A program made the translations under genes and the position numbers. From a bacterium UBP8_UBA817 (GTDB taxonomy: Bacteria; Margulisbacteria; Marinamargulisbacteria; SXXA01; SICP01): a stretch of DNA of 64,000 nt. Below, piece after piece: positions 42,410 through 50,929 of the stretch. How positions within the stretch are numbered: position 1 is the first letter of the stretch; every line of letters starts with the position of its first letter. The DNA lies in NCBI GenBank assembly GCA_945888435.1, contig CAMCZW010000003.1, forward strand, positions 31,983 to 95,982, written 5' to 3'. Below the pieces are notes generated by a model. The model saw only the letters and a list, made by a program, of their open reading frames with translations. It was not told the origin of the DNA and searched no databases.

Positions 42410-44062
42410 TTATACCAACTGTTGCTTTAATTTATCTAGCAGCTGTGTGGAAATGAGGCTGGGGTACTGAGATGAAATCATGGTGATATGGGTGATTATT
42501 TCCTTTAATGAGGCTTCTGCTTTGAGATGGCGCAAGCAAATTGCAATGGCCAGCAAATGGGATGGGATCTCTGTTTTTGCTGCTTTTTGAATGGCTTTTT
42601 TAAAATGATGGATGGCTTCTTGAAATTGATGCCTGACCATTTCTTCCATCCCCAATAAGGCGTGGGTGATAGTGTCCTCTGGCAAGTAGATTAATGCTTG
42701 TTTAAAGTGATATTTAGACCGAACTCCGTTGGTTTTTTGGTGCTCGATTAATCCTAAAAGGCGATGGGCTTCTGAAGCTGCATTTTTGTAAAGATCAATG
42801 GTTTTTTGAGCGTACTTTTTGGCTTCATCTAATTTGCCGTCATCGACTAATTGGGTGGCAATCGTCACATTTAAAAAATAATCTTCGGCCTCGAGTGGTG
42901 AGAGTGTGGAGACGATATCCGTAATTGTTTGTGGGTAATCCTGGTTGGGGATGAGGAGGCTGATGGTATCGATGGCATTGGAGATCGCTTCGTAGCCAAC
43001 ATCTTTAAATTGGGTGGCGAATACTTGTAATTCAGGCTCAGTAAAAATTCCATTTTTTAATAGGCATTCCTGGGTATGATATTCGGCATTTTGGGTACAC
43101 CAGGTGTCCAGATTATTTTCTTTTGCGTGGGTGAGGATGGCGCCAAACCAGACGGCGTAAAAGACGGACTGGCGATAGATTGCGACTAGACTTTCTGCGG
43201 TGAGATCGTGGGGAGTGATGACTCCGAAGTCGGAGAGGAGGTAGACCCCACCTTTGGCTAGGTGGGATTTAACTTGGGTGAGGTGGTCCTTGAGTTTAAG
43301 GGGATAATTGATGGTAAAAGGACCCTCCCCATCCGCCGTTTGGCTGACACCCCTCCCTGGAGGGGATATTTCTGGATTGAGTGGGAAGTTTTTGTAGGTT
43401 TCAGTTAGATTTTCGGTGAGTTGGAGGATGGCTTGGGAATTTGGGCATCCCCCGTTACGGATTTCGTCATAGATTTGGCCTAAGGTGGTGACGGTTGGAG
43501 GGAATTGGGTGGCGTCTAGGATGGGGATATCTGGATTAAAGGTGGTTTGGACTTTGATTTCTGTGATTTTACCGTGATCGTAGGCGAGTTGGATGGCCTC
43601 GAATGTGTCGATTAAGTAGCTTGAAAAGCAAAAATGTATGGGAGTTTTATCGGGCCAGTGGATATTGAGGGCGTCGACTACTTTAAAACTGACATTGGGG
43701 TGATTACTAAATAGCCCAGAATCCTGAATGGTGGTGATTATTTTTTGAGAATGCTCGGTCACATGGAGATGGGTTTGGTGATAGAGAACGGGATTTAGTT
43801 TTTGTAGTTGCTCAAGGAAATGATAGGACAACAAACCGAGGCCGGCCCCCCACTCTGCCACATGGTAAGTTTGTTGAGGCTCATCGAGCGCTGAGATACA
43901 GGCTTGGTAGGCATGCGCGAGACGATTTGCAAATAAGGATCCGTTACGAACTGAAAATGGGACTTTGTCCTCGATGATTCTAGCCGGTGTCCAATTAAGG
44001 TTGGCAGATTGTAACCTGATGGATTGGTATTTTGAGCAAAACGGTTCAGTAAATACAGACAC
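42410..44062 (-). CDS. SAM-dependent methyltransferase-like protein with TPR tail
   Basis: 550 residues, no signal. The N-terminal half (about 1-380) has a nucleotide-binding-type motif AEWGAGLGLLSYHFL near 68-80, FCFSSYLIDTFEA near 145 and GGVYLLSDFGVITPHDL near 268, recalling the MidA/NDUFAF7 (DUF185) methyltransferase family, whose eukaryotic members methylate a complex I subunit. The C-terminal third (about 395-540) is TPR-like (AEDYFLNVTIATQLVDDGKL, AHRLLGLIEHQKTNGVRSKY). Residues about 232-247 are encoded by an inserted palindromic repeat, so the repeat is tolerated in a loop. Tightly packed between pabC and the FliK-like gene. The substrate is unknown. Confidence 0.6.
   Translation of the reverse strand: MSVFTEPFCSKYQSIRLQSANLNWTPARIIEDKVPFSVRNGSLFANRLAHAYQACISALDEPQQTYHVAEWGAGLGLLSYHFLEQLQKLNPVLYHQTHLHVTEHSQKIITTIQDSGLFSNHPNVSFKVVDALNIHWPDKTPIHFCFSSYLIDTFEAIQLAYDHGKITEIKVQTTFNPDIPILDATQFPPTVTTLGQIYDEIRNGGCPNSQAILQLTENLTETYKNFPLNPEISPPGRGVSQTADGEGPFTINYPLKLKDHLTQVKSHLAKGGVYLLSDFGVITPHDLTAESLVAIYRQSVFYAVWFGAILTHAKENNLDTWCTQNAEYHTQECLLKNGIFTEPELQVFATQFKDVGYEAISNAIDTISLLIPNQDYPQTITDIVSTLSPLEAEDYFLNVTIATQLVDDGKLDEAKKYAQKTIDLYKNAASEAHRLLGLIEHQKTNGVRSKYHFKQALIYLPEDTITHALLGMEEMVRHQFQEAIHHFKKAIQKAAKTEIPSHLLAIAICLRHLKAEASLKEIITHITMISSQYPSLISTQLLDKLKQQLV
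43322..43367 (-). repeat. In-frame palindromic repeat inside the methyltransferase-TPR gene
   Basis: Forward strand ACCCTCCCC ... ACACCCCTCCCTGGAGGGGA, 46 bases, with the 16-base perfect or near-perfect palindrome CCCCTCCCTGGAGGGG. A 39-base copy with the same ends is inside pabB (45744-45782). Here it encodes about 16 residues (SPPGRGVSQTADGEGP). Similar palindromic elements are common between genes in many genomes; inside a gene it resembles Rickettsia palindromic elements. Confidence 0.8.
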
Positions 44063-44067
44063 TTGGG

Positions 44068-44910
44068 TTAACAGAATGACTCAATATATCGATCGTATTT
44101 TACCTGGATTTCGTGAGAAATTGGACCAGATGATAAACCTGGAATCCCTTCGACCATATCGACAGGAATAATTCCTCGGACTGAGCTGGTGAGGAAAATT
44201 TCTTCGATTTCGGTGAGATCGGCGATGGAGAGCTTGGTTTCGACAATGGGATACCCAAAATAGGGCTGGTTATTGATGAGAAAATTACGGGTGATTCCGG
44301 TTAGGATATCAGGTGATTTTGGGGTGATTAGCTGGTTATCTTTAACTAAAAAGACATTACCTAGGGGGGTTTCTAATATTTCTTGCTCACTACTGTAAAG
44401 GAGGACATCATCGAATGGCTCTGAAAAGCGCTTTTCGAATATATTTTTGATGTAGGACATGGTTTTCAGTTGGTCGATTCGGTTTCTTTTGAAAGACTCT
44501 TCTCTTAAGGCGAGTGAGATTCCGGCTTCTGGGATTGGGCTTGGGAGTGGGCGGATAAAGGCTAGGAATAGAGGTGTTGAGAACTCCATTTTTGTTTCTC
44601 CAACTTCGCGGTCTCCGGGAGTGATATAGAGGTTGAGAAGGGCTTCTTGGATATTATTTTTTTGGATGAGTTTGCTTACGGCTTCTTCTATTTCTGGATA
44701 TCTGAATGGGAATGGGATTTCGAGGATGCCAGTTCCGTAGACCATGCGGTCAAGATGTTCCTTTAGAAAAATGGGTTTTCCGTTGGAAATTTTGATGGTT
44801 TCGAAAACGCCGTAGCCGTAGAGCATGCCGAAGTCTTGTGTGGGGAATTTTAAGTCGTCGATGAGACTGAGTGATAGGTTGTATAGGCAATATGGGTATG
44901 GTTTTGACAT
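44068..44910 (-). CDS. pabC: Aminodeoxychorismate lyase / class IV aminotransferase
   Basis: PLP enzyme of fold type IV, 280 residues. PTQDFGMLYGYGVFETIKIS, FLKEHLDRM, LKTMSYIKNIFEKRF (with the PLP lysine in the family position), SEQEILETPLGNVFLVKDNQ, TGITRNFL. These match both 4-amino-4-deoxychorismate lyase and branched-chain aminotransferase-like enzymes; direct adjacency to pabB (25 bases) decides for PabC, which releases pyruvate to give p-aminobenzoate for folate. It ends 5 bases before the methyltransferase-TPR start. Confidence 0.85.
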   Translation of the reverse strand: MSKPYPYCLYNLSLSLIDDLKFPTQDFGMLYGYGVFETIKISNGKPIFLKEHLDRMVYGTGILEIPFPFRYPEIEEAVSKLIQKNNIQEALLNLYITPGDREVGETKMEFSTPLFLAFIRPLPSPIPEAGISLALREESFKRNRIDQLKTMSYIKNIFEKRFSEPFDDVLLYSSEQEILETPLGNVFLVKDNQLITPKSPDILTGITRNFLINNQPYFGYPIVETKLSIADLTEIEEIFLTSSVRGIIPVDMVEGIPGLSSGPISHEIQVKYDRYIESFC

Positions 44911-44934
44911 TGGGGTATTTTAGCAAAGATGACC

Positions 44935-46263
44935 CTACGTTGTTAGGGTGTTGATTATGGAAGAGGCTTTAGTGAGAGTTTCCTCCCATTCTTGATCAGG
45001 ATTGGAGTCTGCGGTGATGCCGCCGCCGGAGTGGAAATAGAGGATGTCGCCTTGGGTGTAGATTGTGCGGATGGCGATGTTGAATTCTGATTTTTGGGTG
45101 ATGTCGTAGTAGCCGATGCTGCCGGTGTAGATGTTGCGTGGGGTGGGTTCGAGTTGGTTGATGATTTCCATGGATTTTTGTTTGGGTGCGCCGGTGATGG
45201 AGCCGCCTGGGAAGAGTGCTTTGAGAATATCGATGAGAGTTAGGTTTGGGAGTAAATCACCTGTAATGGTGGAGACGAGGTGATGGACATTGGGATAGGT
45301 TTCTAGGGTTTTGAGTTGAGGGACTTGGACGGAACCAAAATGGCAGATTTTGCCTAAGTCATTGCGTTCGAGATCGGTGATCATCATGAGCTCAGCCTGG
45401 TCTTTTTGTGAGGATTGGAGTTGGGTTTTATTGGCATTGTCTTGCTCAGGGGTGAGTCCGCGTTCGATGGTGCCTTTAATGGGGCGAGTGGTGATGGTTT
45501 TTCCGTCTGTTTTAAATAGACTTTCGGGTGATGCCGATAGAATATGGTGAGTACCGGTATTGATGTAGGCGGCGTATGGGACGGGACATTGGGTGCGGAG
45601 TTTTAGGTATAACTCGAATGGAGGCATTGGGAGAGTGCTGGTCATTTGGTGAGAGAGATTGAGTTGGTAGATGTCTCCGTTATGGATATGGTCTTTTGCT
45701 TGGAGGATTTTGTGGAGATAGGTTTCTTTGGGGATGTGTTTGTACCCTCCCCGCCCGTTGGGCACCCCTCCCTGGAGGGGATTTTCTTGGTAAGTTTGGA
45801 GAGTATTTTTGATGAGTTGATCGAGTGGTAGCGGAGAGCGTTCGTTGGGGTATTGGGTTTGGATGTAGTGGACCTGGTTATTTTGATGATCGATTAGGAT
45901 GACTTGGTGGTAGAGACCTCCGTAGATTTTTGGGAATTGGGAGTTGGATTTGAAGAGAGAGCTTGGCATCCAGTTGGAGGCGGCTTCGTAGCTTAGGAAT
46001 CCTAGTAATCCGGTGTGGAATGGGGCTTCGACAGGCTCAGCCACCGGGAGTTTGGGAGTTAATTGTGTGAGCATTTGAGTGAGAGATTGCCAGTCGTCCC
46101 AGGTGGTGATGGTTTTAAGAGGGTCTATACCTATGATGCTCCATCGGTTTTGGGATTGGGCGTGATCGGAGCTGTCTAGCCAGATGAAGCCGGGAAGGTG
46201 GTGGCTATCATTGATGGCATTTTTTGCGGTGAGAATGTCGACCTTAGTGACGGTAATTTTCAT
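44935..46263 (-). CDS. pabB: Aminodeoxychorismate synthase component I PabB
   Basis: 442 residues. N-terminal anthranilate-synthase-I-like part (about 1-160), C-terminal chorismate-binding domain (about 175-442) with GDIYQLNLSHQM, SPESLFKTDGKTITTRPIKG, NDLGKICHFGSVQVP, HHLVSTITGDL, FPGGSITGAPKQKSMEIINQ and a final HSGGGITADSNPDQEWEET. Makes aminodeoxychorismate from chorismate and ammonia supplied by PabA (not seen). The protein carries two repeat-derived inserts: residues 73-80 (46025-46047) and residues about 161-174 (45744-45782), both in loops before the catalytic domain. Confidence 0.92.
   Translation of the reverse strand: MKITVTKVDILTAKNAINDSHHLPGFIWLDSSDHAQSQNRWSIIGIDPLKTITTWDDWQSLTQMLTQLTPKLPVAEPVEAPFHTGLLGFLSYEAASNWMPSSLFKSNSQFPKIYGGLYHQVILIDHQNNQVHYIQTQYPNERSPLPLDQLIKNTLQTYQENPLQGGVPNGRGGYKHIPKETYLHKILQAKDHIHNGDIYQLNLSHQMTSTLPMPPFELYLKLRTQCPVPYAAYINTGTHHILSASPESLFKTDGKTITTRPIKGTIERGLTPEQDNANKTQLQSSQKDQAELMMITDLERNDLGKICHFGSVQVPQLKTLETYPNVHHLVSTITGDLLPNLTLIDILKALFPGGSITGAPKQKSMEIINQLEPTPRNIYTGSIGYYDITQKSEFNIAIRTIYTQGDILYFHSGGGITADSNPDQEWEETLTKASSIINTLTT
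45744..45782 (-). repeat. In-frame palindromic repeat inside pabB
   Basis: 39-base forward-strand sequence starting ACCCTCCCCGCCCG and ending CACCCCTCCCTGGAGGGGAT, a shortened copy of 43322-43367 with the same palindromic end. It encodes NPLQGGVPNGRGGYK (read in another frame than the first copy) exactly at the linker between the two pabB domains, where an insertion is harmless. Confidence 0.8.
46025..46047 (-). repeat. In-frame hairpin repeat in pabB (TGAGCCTGTCGAAG type)
   Basis: Coding strand reads CCGGTGGCTGAGCCTGTCGA followed by AGC, giving residues PVAEPVEA. The TGAGCCTGTCGAAG core, flanked by complementary ends (GGTGGCT against AGCC), is a repeat I recognise as widespread in intergenic DNA of several phyla. 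Here it is in frame in an extended loop before the conserved HTGLLGFLSYEA. Confidence 0.6.
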
Positions 46264-46334
46264 TGCTTGAGATGGTAGCAGACTTTTAAACGGGGGTATG
46301 AAATTTTTTTTATCTGCCTCGATACTCTGTTAAG

Positions 46335-46365
46335 TTATTAAAATTTTAGGAGTTGTATTTTTATG
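46335..46365 (+). promoter_or_regulatory. Leader/RBS shared with the next gene (copy A)
   Basis: TTATTAAAATTTTAGGAGTT followed by GTATTTTTATG. Differs from the leader of the next gene (46800-46830) at only a few positions although the two genes are otherwise unlike. AGGAG is spaced about ten bases from the ATG. The conserved AT-rich part upstream of AGGAG may be a shared promoter or mRNA leader. Confidence 0.6.
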
Positions 46366-46699
46366 TCAGTTAAGACCAGTACCCCCAGCAGGATCAGCAG
46401 GTAGCGTTAGTAAGTTAGTTGAAAATTTTTAATCGCCCACCCCAACAACAACAACAACAACAACAGCAGGGGCTACCCCGACGGCGACGGCTACGATTAA
46501 TCCCGGGTTAGCGAGTCAACAAGTGGAGGCTGCAGTTAGGGCTCAAGTTACTCAGGCGGATAGACTCGCTGCTTATGCTTCGATTGCTTCGGAGCCTGCT
46601 GAAGTTTTACCGACAGCTACTGAAAGACTTAAATACGATCCTAGCGCTAATCAGAACGCTGGATCTTTACCGACTTTACATCATCAAGGCGAACAATAA
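46363..46699 (+). pseudogene. Broken small gene with CAA/AAC triplet run
   Basis: ATG 46363 (AGGAG upstream) opens MSVKTSTP and then stops at TAG 46402 unless one base of the C5 run at 46382-46386 is removed. In that corrected frame it reads PAGSAGSVSKLVENF, meets TAA at 46430, and in the same frame continues with Thr7 from an (AAC)7 run (46444-46464), then TPTATATINPGLASQQVEAA and more Ala/Thr/Gln-rich sequence to TAA 46697-46699. About 110 residues in total if intact. The downstream part looks like real protein by composition. Either a decaying gene, sequencing errors in short runs, or recoding. No family recognised. Confidence 0.5.
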
Positions 46700-46731
46700 G
46701 CCTGTAGACTAGCCTGTTATACTTCCTTATT

Positions 46732-46769
46732 CTCCATCCCGCCTTTGCTAACGCTTAGGTGAGATGGAG
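46732..46769 (+). terminator. Possible hairpin after the broken gene
   Basis: CTCCATC at 46732-46738 pairs with GATGGAG at 46763-46769 with a loop of about 24 bases. No clear T-run follows, so it may be an attenuator or processing hairpin rather than an intrinsic terminator. Confidence 0.3.
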
Positions 46770-46799
46770 ATTTGGATGCTGAATAAATTTCGTATTTTC

Positions 46800-46830
46800 T
46801 TATTAAAACTTTAGGAGTTTGATTATTATG
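46800..46830 (+). promoter_or_regulatory. Leader/RBS shared with the previous gene (copy B)
   Basis: TTATTAAAACTTTAGGAGTT followed by TGATTATTATG, nearly the same as 46335-46365. It supports ATG 46828 as start of the next gene; a TTG at 46819 lies inside the leader. Confidence 0.6.
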
Positions 46831-48090
46831 GCCGCAAGACGAATCGCCCTGGATCCAGGCAAGGTTCTTGTACCTGCTGCTTTTCAACAGAGAGCTGCCG
46901 CTTCGCGAGATAGTGAGGTTGCTGAAGTTCTTGATAAAAAATATCGCTATTTCCCTGATAGAACAGAAAATCCCACTATTGCTTTAATGAGGAGTAAATC
47001 AGATCCCCAGTTGATTATTAACTCATTACTATCTCTTTTTAAGATTAAGACTTCTTTTAAAGATCTTGCTCAACCTGAACTTGAAACGATTAGAAAGAGA
47101 TATTGTGCCCTATATCAATTTGCCCATCAGGAAGAATCTGTTTGGCAAGCTTTTAAGGTGCTTAAAGGTGATGATCATTTAAAATTTGATTTTAAACAGA
47201 TTCCCGTACCTAAAGTAGATCCAGTTTTGGCTGTCATTGATATAAGACTTAGCCCTATGGTTATGGCCGAATTAACCGCTGCACATGGTCATTTACAAAG
47301 TGCTTCTGCTGCTAATTCATCGAGTAAAGATGAGGCTGCGTCCGTAGCTCTGGTACATCGGCTTTCTGCTGTTCAGCTTGAACCACAATCTCCGGAAGTT
47401 ACAGTTGGTATCCAGCTCTTAGAGTCACTAATTCAAAGCAAAGTGTCGCTATTTCAATCTCCAGATATTCAACCGGCCGTTGATCTTTTGATTGAGGTTG
47501 CGACTAATGCCCATACAAGTATCAATCCAAGGGGACGGATTACTCGTGAAGATCTTAATGCGCTTGCGTTTAATATTTTGACTGGTTTCCTTGAGGATAA
47601 GCCTTTCCTCATCCCTAGCCTTGGAATGGCAGATGAGATTTTGAACCGTTTACTATCTAGTGGACCTGCGGTGGATACTCGACACTCTTCTTATTTCTTG
47701 GAAGATTTGGCAGAAATTAACGAATTTGCAGCTATGGGTGGTGATCTATCTTTTCAATCCCATCAAGAAGCACCTGACGTTGATTTTTCTCCCTCAAGGC
47801 CACCATCAGGAGGTACACCGCCAAGACTTACTCTCAATGAGAGACTGAAAGACGTCTATGGAGTTAGACTATTATCACATGGGGACTTTAATGCGGTTTC
47901 AGAGCTGATTGCCATGGTAATACGTAATGACAGAACACTCTATACCGCAGATACGATTATTTCTCATGTCAGCACCTTAATGAAAGGCTGCTCTAATTTA
48001 AGTAACTTAGAACAGATCGATCGTCTTGCCATTACCCAAATGGTGTCTAATAAGCTTTGCCTTCAGTCTGACTCTGATGAAGATGTCTAG
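46828..48090 (+). CDS. Orphan protein of unknown function
   Basis: About 420 residues from ATG 46828. No signal peptide, no membrane helix, no recognised domain. Largely helical, with Ser/Ala/Asp-rich segments, e.g. SPRPP-like linker ([13 protein letters not shown] near 325) splitting it into an N-terminal part (about 1-310) and a helical C-terminal part of about 90 residues ending in an acidic SDSDEDV tail. The style (low-complexity linkers, intracellular, no homologues recalled) resembles effector-like or lineage-specific proteins. It shares its 5' leader with the broken gene upstream and ends convergently, overlapping lepA by four bases. Confidence 0.6.
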   Translation: MAARRIALDPGKVLVPAAFQQRAAASRDSEVAEVLDKKYRYFPDRTENPTIALMRSKSDPQLIINSLLSLFKIKTSFKDLAQPELETIRKRYCALYQFAHQEESVWQAFKVLKGDDHLKFDFKQIPVPKVDPVLAVIDIRLSPMVMAELTAAHGHLQSASAANSSSKDEAASVALVHRLSAVQLEPQSPEVTVGIQLLESLIQSKVSLFQSPDIQPAVDLLIEVATNAHTSINPRGRITREDLNALAFNILTGFLEDKPFLIPSLGMADEILNRLLSSGPAVDTRHSSYFLEDLAEINEFAAMGGDLSFQSHQEAPDVDFSPSRPPSGGTPPRLTLNERLKDVYGVRLLSHGDFNAVSELIAMVIRNDRTLYTADTIISHVSTLMKGCSNLSNLEQIDRLAITQMVSNKLCLQSDSDEDV

Positions 48091-49886
48091 GAGTCGATCT
48101 TAAGGACGGAGAGGAAGGCTTCTTTGGGCACTTCGATGGAGCCTAATTGTTTCATCCGTTTTTTACCGGCTTTTTGTTTTTCGAGGAGTTTTCGTTTTCG
48201 GCTGATGTCTCCACCATAACATTTGGCGGTGACGTTTTTGCGCATCGCACTGATTTGCTCTCTACAGATAATTTTGCCGCCGATAGCGCCTTGAATGACG
48301 ACTTCGTACATTTGTTTTGGGATGAGCTCTTTGAGTTTTTCGGCCATTTTTCGGCCAATGGTGGCGGCTTTGTCTTTGTGTGTGATGAAGGAAAGTGCGT
48401 CGACGGGCTCGGTGTTAATAAGCATATTTACTTTGACCAGATTGGAGACTCTGTATTCGTTAAACCAATAGTCCATGCTGGCATAGCCTTTGGTGCGGGA
48501 TTTTAGTTTATCGAAGAAATTGGTGATCATTTCGTTGAGCGGGATATCAAAGGTGACTTGCTGACGAACAGGATCAATTATTTCTGTTTTTTTGTAGATT
48601 CCCCTGCCCTCTTGGGCCAATTCGATGACGGTACCAAGATATTCGTTGGGGCAGATGATGCTTAAGCCCATGAATGGCTCTTCGGTGGTACTAATTTCTG
48701 GCGGGCTTGGGTATTTGCTTGGGTTATCAATCATGATGACCTGGCCATTGGTTTTGGTGATACGGTAGGTAACGCTGGGGGCGGTAGCTACGATGTCGAT
48801 ATTGTATTCGCGCTCGATACGCTCCTGAATGATTTCCATGTGGAGTAATCCTAAAAATCCGCAGCGAAATCCAAAGCCTAGTGCTTGCGAAGATTCGGTT
48901 TCAAATTGGAGGGCAGCGTCATTAAGTTTGAGTTTATCAAGGGCATCTTTGAGGTCTGTAAATTGGTCAGTATCGATGGGGTAAAATCCGCAAAATACCA
49001 TTGGTTTTGCCTCTTGGTATCCAGGTAAGGCTTCGGCCGCGGGGTTTTTAGAGTCAGTGATGGTGTCCCCAACTCGGGCTTCGGCCACATCTTTGATGTT
49101 GCAGATGATATAGCCGACTTCACCGGCATGGATGCCGTCTTTGGCAATGGTCATTTTAGGCTTGAAGAATCCATTTTCGAGAACTTCAAATGAATGGCCG
49201 GTCGACATCATTTGAATTTTTTGGCCTTTCACGATGGAACCATTGAAGACGCGAACATAGCTGATGACACCACGGTAGATGTCAAAGTGCGCATCAAAAA
49301 TGAGGGCTTTGAGTTGGTTTTTATCGTCGGATTGAGTGGGTGCTGGGACGCGTTTGATAACGGCTTCTAAGATGTCGGCGACGCCTTCGCCTGTTTTGGC
49401 GCTACAGAGGACGCATTCTTCTGCTGGTATACCTAGGACTTGTTCGATTTCTTCGGCGACACGATATGGGTCGGCGGAGGGGAGGTCGATTTTATTGATG
49501 ACAGGGACGATTTCGAGATTATTTTCTAGGGCTAAATAATAGTTGGCTAGGGTTTGGGCTTCGATCCCTTGAGTGGCATCAACGAGGAGAAGTGCTCCTT
49601 CGCATGCGGCGAGTGAGCGGGAGACTTCGTAACTAAAGTCGACGTGGCCGGGGGTGTCGATGAGATTGAGGATATAAGGGTTACCGTCTTTACCTATGTA
49701 GTCGAGACGGACGGCTTGCATTTTAATGGTGATGCCACGTTCGCGTTCCAAATCCATAGAATCGAGTAATTGTGCTTTCATGTCCCGATGGGCAACAGTT
49801 TGGGTTACTTCGATTAATCGGTCAGATAGAGTTGATTTTCCGTGGTCGATGTGGGCAATAATTGAGAAATTACGTATGTTTTTCAT
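48087..49886 (-). CDS. lepA: Elongation factor 4 (LepA)
   Basis: 599 residues, the normal LepA length. Starts [20 protein letters not shown] (G1), then [20 protein letters not shown] (G3), [10 protein letters not shown] (G4), domain II/III and the LepA-specific C-terminal domain ending in [20 protein letters not shown]. Translational GTPase that acts on stalled or back-translocated ribosomes. No Shine-Dalgarno is apparent; the start lies close to a TACTAT hexamer, so the mRNA may be nearly leaderless. Confidence 0.97.
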   Translation of the reverse strand: MKNIRNFSIIAHIDHGKSTLSDRLIEVTQTVAHRDMKAQLLDSMDLERERGITIKMQAVRLDYIGKDGNPYILNLIDTPGHVDFSYEVSRSLAACEGALLLVDATQGIEAQTLANYYLALENNLEIVPVINKIDLPSADPYRVAEEIEQVLGIPAEECVLCSAKTGEGVADILEAVIKRVPAPTQSDDKNQLKALIFDAHFDIYRGVISYVRVFNGSIVKGQKIQMMSTGHSFEVLENGFFKPKMTIAKDGIHAGEVGYIICNIKDVAEARVGDTITDSKNPAAEALPGYQEAKPMVFCGFYPIDTDQFTDLKDALDKLKLNDAALQFETESSQALGFGFRCGFLGLLHMEIIQERIEREYNIDIVATAPSVTYRITKTNGQVIMIDNPSKYPSPPEISTTEEPFMGLSIICPNEYLGTVIELAQEGRGIYKKTEIIDPVRQQVTFDIPLNEMITNFFDKLKSRTKGYASMDYWFNEYRVSNLVKVNMLINTEPVDALSFITHKDKAATIGRKMAEKLKELIPKQMYEVVIQGAIGGKIICREQISAMRKNVTAKCYGGDISRKRKLLEKQKAGKKRMKQLGSIEVPKEAFLSVLKIDS

Positions 49887-49920
49887 AGAATTGTGGATAG
49901 TAGCATAATTTTTGTTTCGG

Positions 49921-49950
49921 TTGTACGTTGTAATCTTTTTCTATTACAAT
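49921..49950 (+). promoter_or_regulatory. Promoter candidate for the heptose genes, suggesting a leaderless mRNA
   Basis: TTGTAC (49921-49926), 18-base spacer, TACAAT (49945-49950), then seven bases and ATG 49958. No Shine-Dalgarno is present. The distance from the -10 hexamer to the ATG is that of leaderless genes. Confidence 0.4.
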
Positions 49951-49957
49951 TCCTCCT

Positions 49958-50929
49958 ATGACTTCTTTTGATTTATCCTCTTTTTTAAGATCTAAAATTT
50001 TGGTCATCGGCGATGTGATGCTGGATGAGTACCATTGGTGCAAAGTGAATCGTATTTCACCCGAAGCGCCCGTGCCGATTTGTCAGGTAGAAAGCACTAC
50101 CCATGTTCCCGGCGGCGCATCCAATGTGGCGAATAATATCCATTGTTTGGGAGCGACTGCGTATTTACTGGGTGTGATTGGACAGGATAGTTCAGCAGCC
50201 AAATTGATTTCGGCATGCCAGGAATTTGGTCTTTCGACGGAAGGGCTGATTCAGGATGCGAGCCGGCCTACGATTTTAAAGTCTCGCGTTGTTGCGCATC
50301 ACCAGCATGTCATCCGATTGGATCGGGAGCATACTTCGGATTTATCTGAGGCGATTGCGGCTCAGTTGAAAAAGTCTTTTGATCGATTGTTGCCGATTTG
50401 TGATGGCGTTGTCATTTCAGATTATTTAAAGGGAACTTTAACCCCAGATTTACTTTCTTATATTATCGCCGGGACTCGTGCAGCTAAAAAACCTGTGGTG
50501 GTGGATCCGAAAGGACGACGGTATGACAAATATCGTGGCGCTACAGTACTTACCCCTAATTTTTTAGAATTTGAAACAGTCATTTCTCCTAACCCTGTAG
50601 ATACTGAAGCTCATATTTTAGAAGGCGCTTTGGAGTTAATTGCTCAACTTTCCTTATCAGGCTTGGTCGTTACGCGGTCGGAGAAAGGGATGTCGGTGGT
50701 GACCACGGATGGTGTGAAAGTGGATATCCCTACTCAAGCCAGGCAAGTATTTGATATTACTGGTGCTGGCGATACGGTGATTTCACTGTTGGTATTGGCA
50801 TTGTCCTCTGGATTTGATTTAGAGAAATCTGCCCGAATTGCGAATGCGGGTGCTGGCATTGTTGTTGCTAAGGTTGGGACTTCTACGATTACGCTTGCAG
50901 AACTGCAGGACGCCCTACCTCAATTATGA
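49958..50929 (+). CDS. hldE1: D-glycero-beta-D-manno-heptose-7-phosphate kinase
   Basis: PfkB-family kinase corresponding to the N-terminal half of HldE (RfaE1/HldA). 323 residues. VIGDVMLDEYHWCKVNRISP, PGGASNVANNIHCLGA, VVDPKGRRYDKYRGATVLTP and the anion-hole DITGAGDTVISLLVLALSSG (catalytic Asp in GAGD). Part of ADP-heptose synthesis for the LPS inner core. Here kinase and adenylyltransferase are separate adjacent genes with a four-base overlap. Confidence 0.93.
   Translation: MTSFDLSSFLRSKILVIGDVMLDEYHWCKVNRISPEAPVPICQVESTTHVPGGASNVANNIHCLGATAYLLGVIGQDSSAAKLISACQEFGLSTEGLIQDASRPTILKSRVVAHHQHVIRLDREHTSDLSEAIAAQLKKSFDRLLPICDGVVISDYLKGTLTPDLLSYIIAGTRAAKKPVVVDPKGRRYDKYRGATVLTPNFLEFETVISPNPVDTEAHILEGALELIAQLSLSGLVVTRSEKGMSVVTTDGVKVDIPTQARQVFDITGAGDTVISLLVLALSSGFDLEKSARIANAGAGIVVAKVGTSTITLAELQDALPQL

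Noticed and set aside
46444..46464. (AAC)7 run considered as CRISPR or tandem repeat array
   Set aside because: Triplet unit only, no spacers; it is a coding microsatellite.
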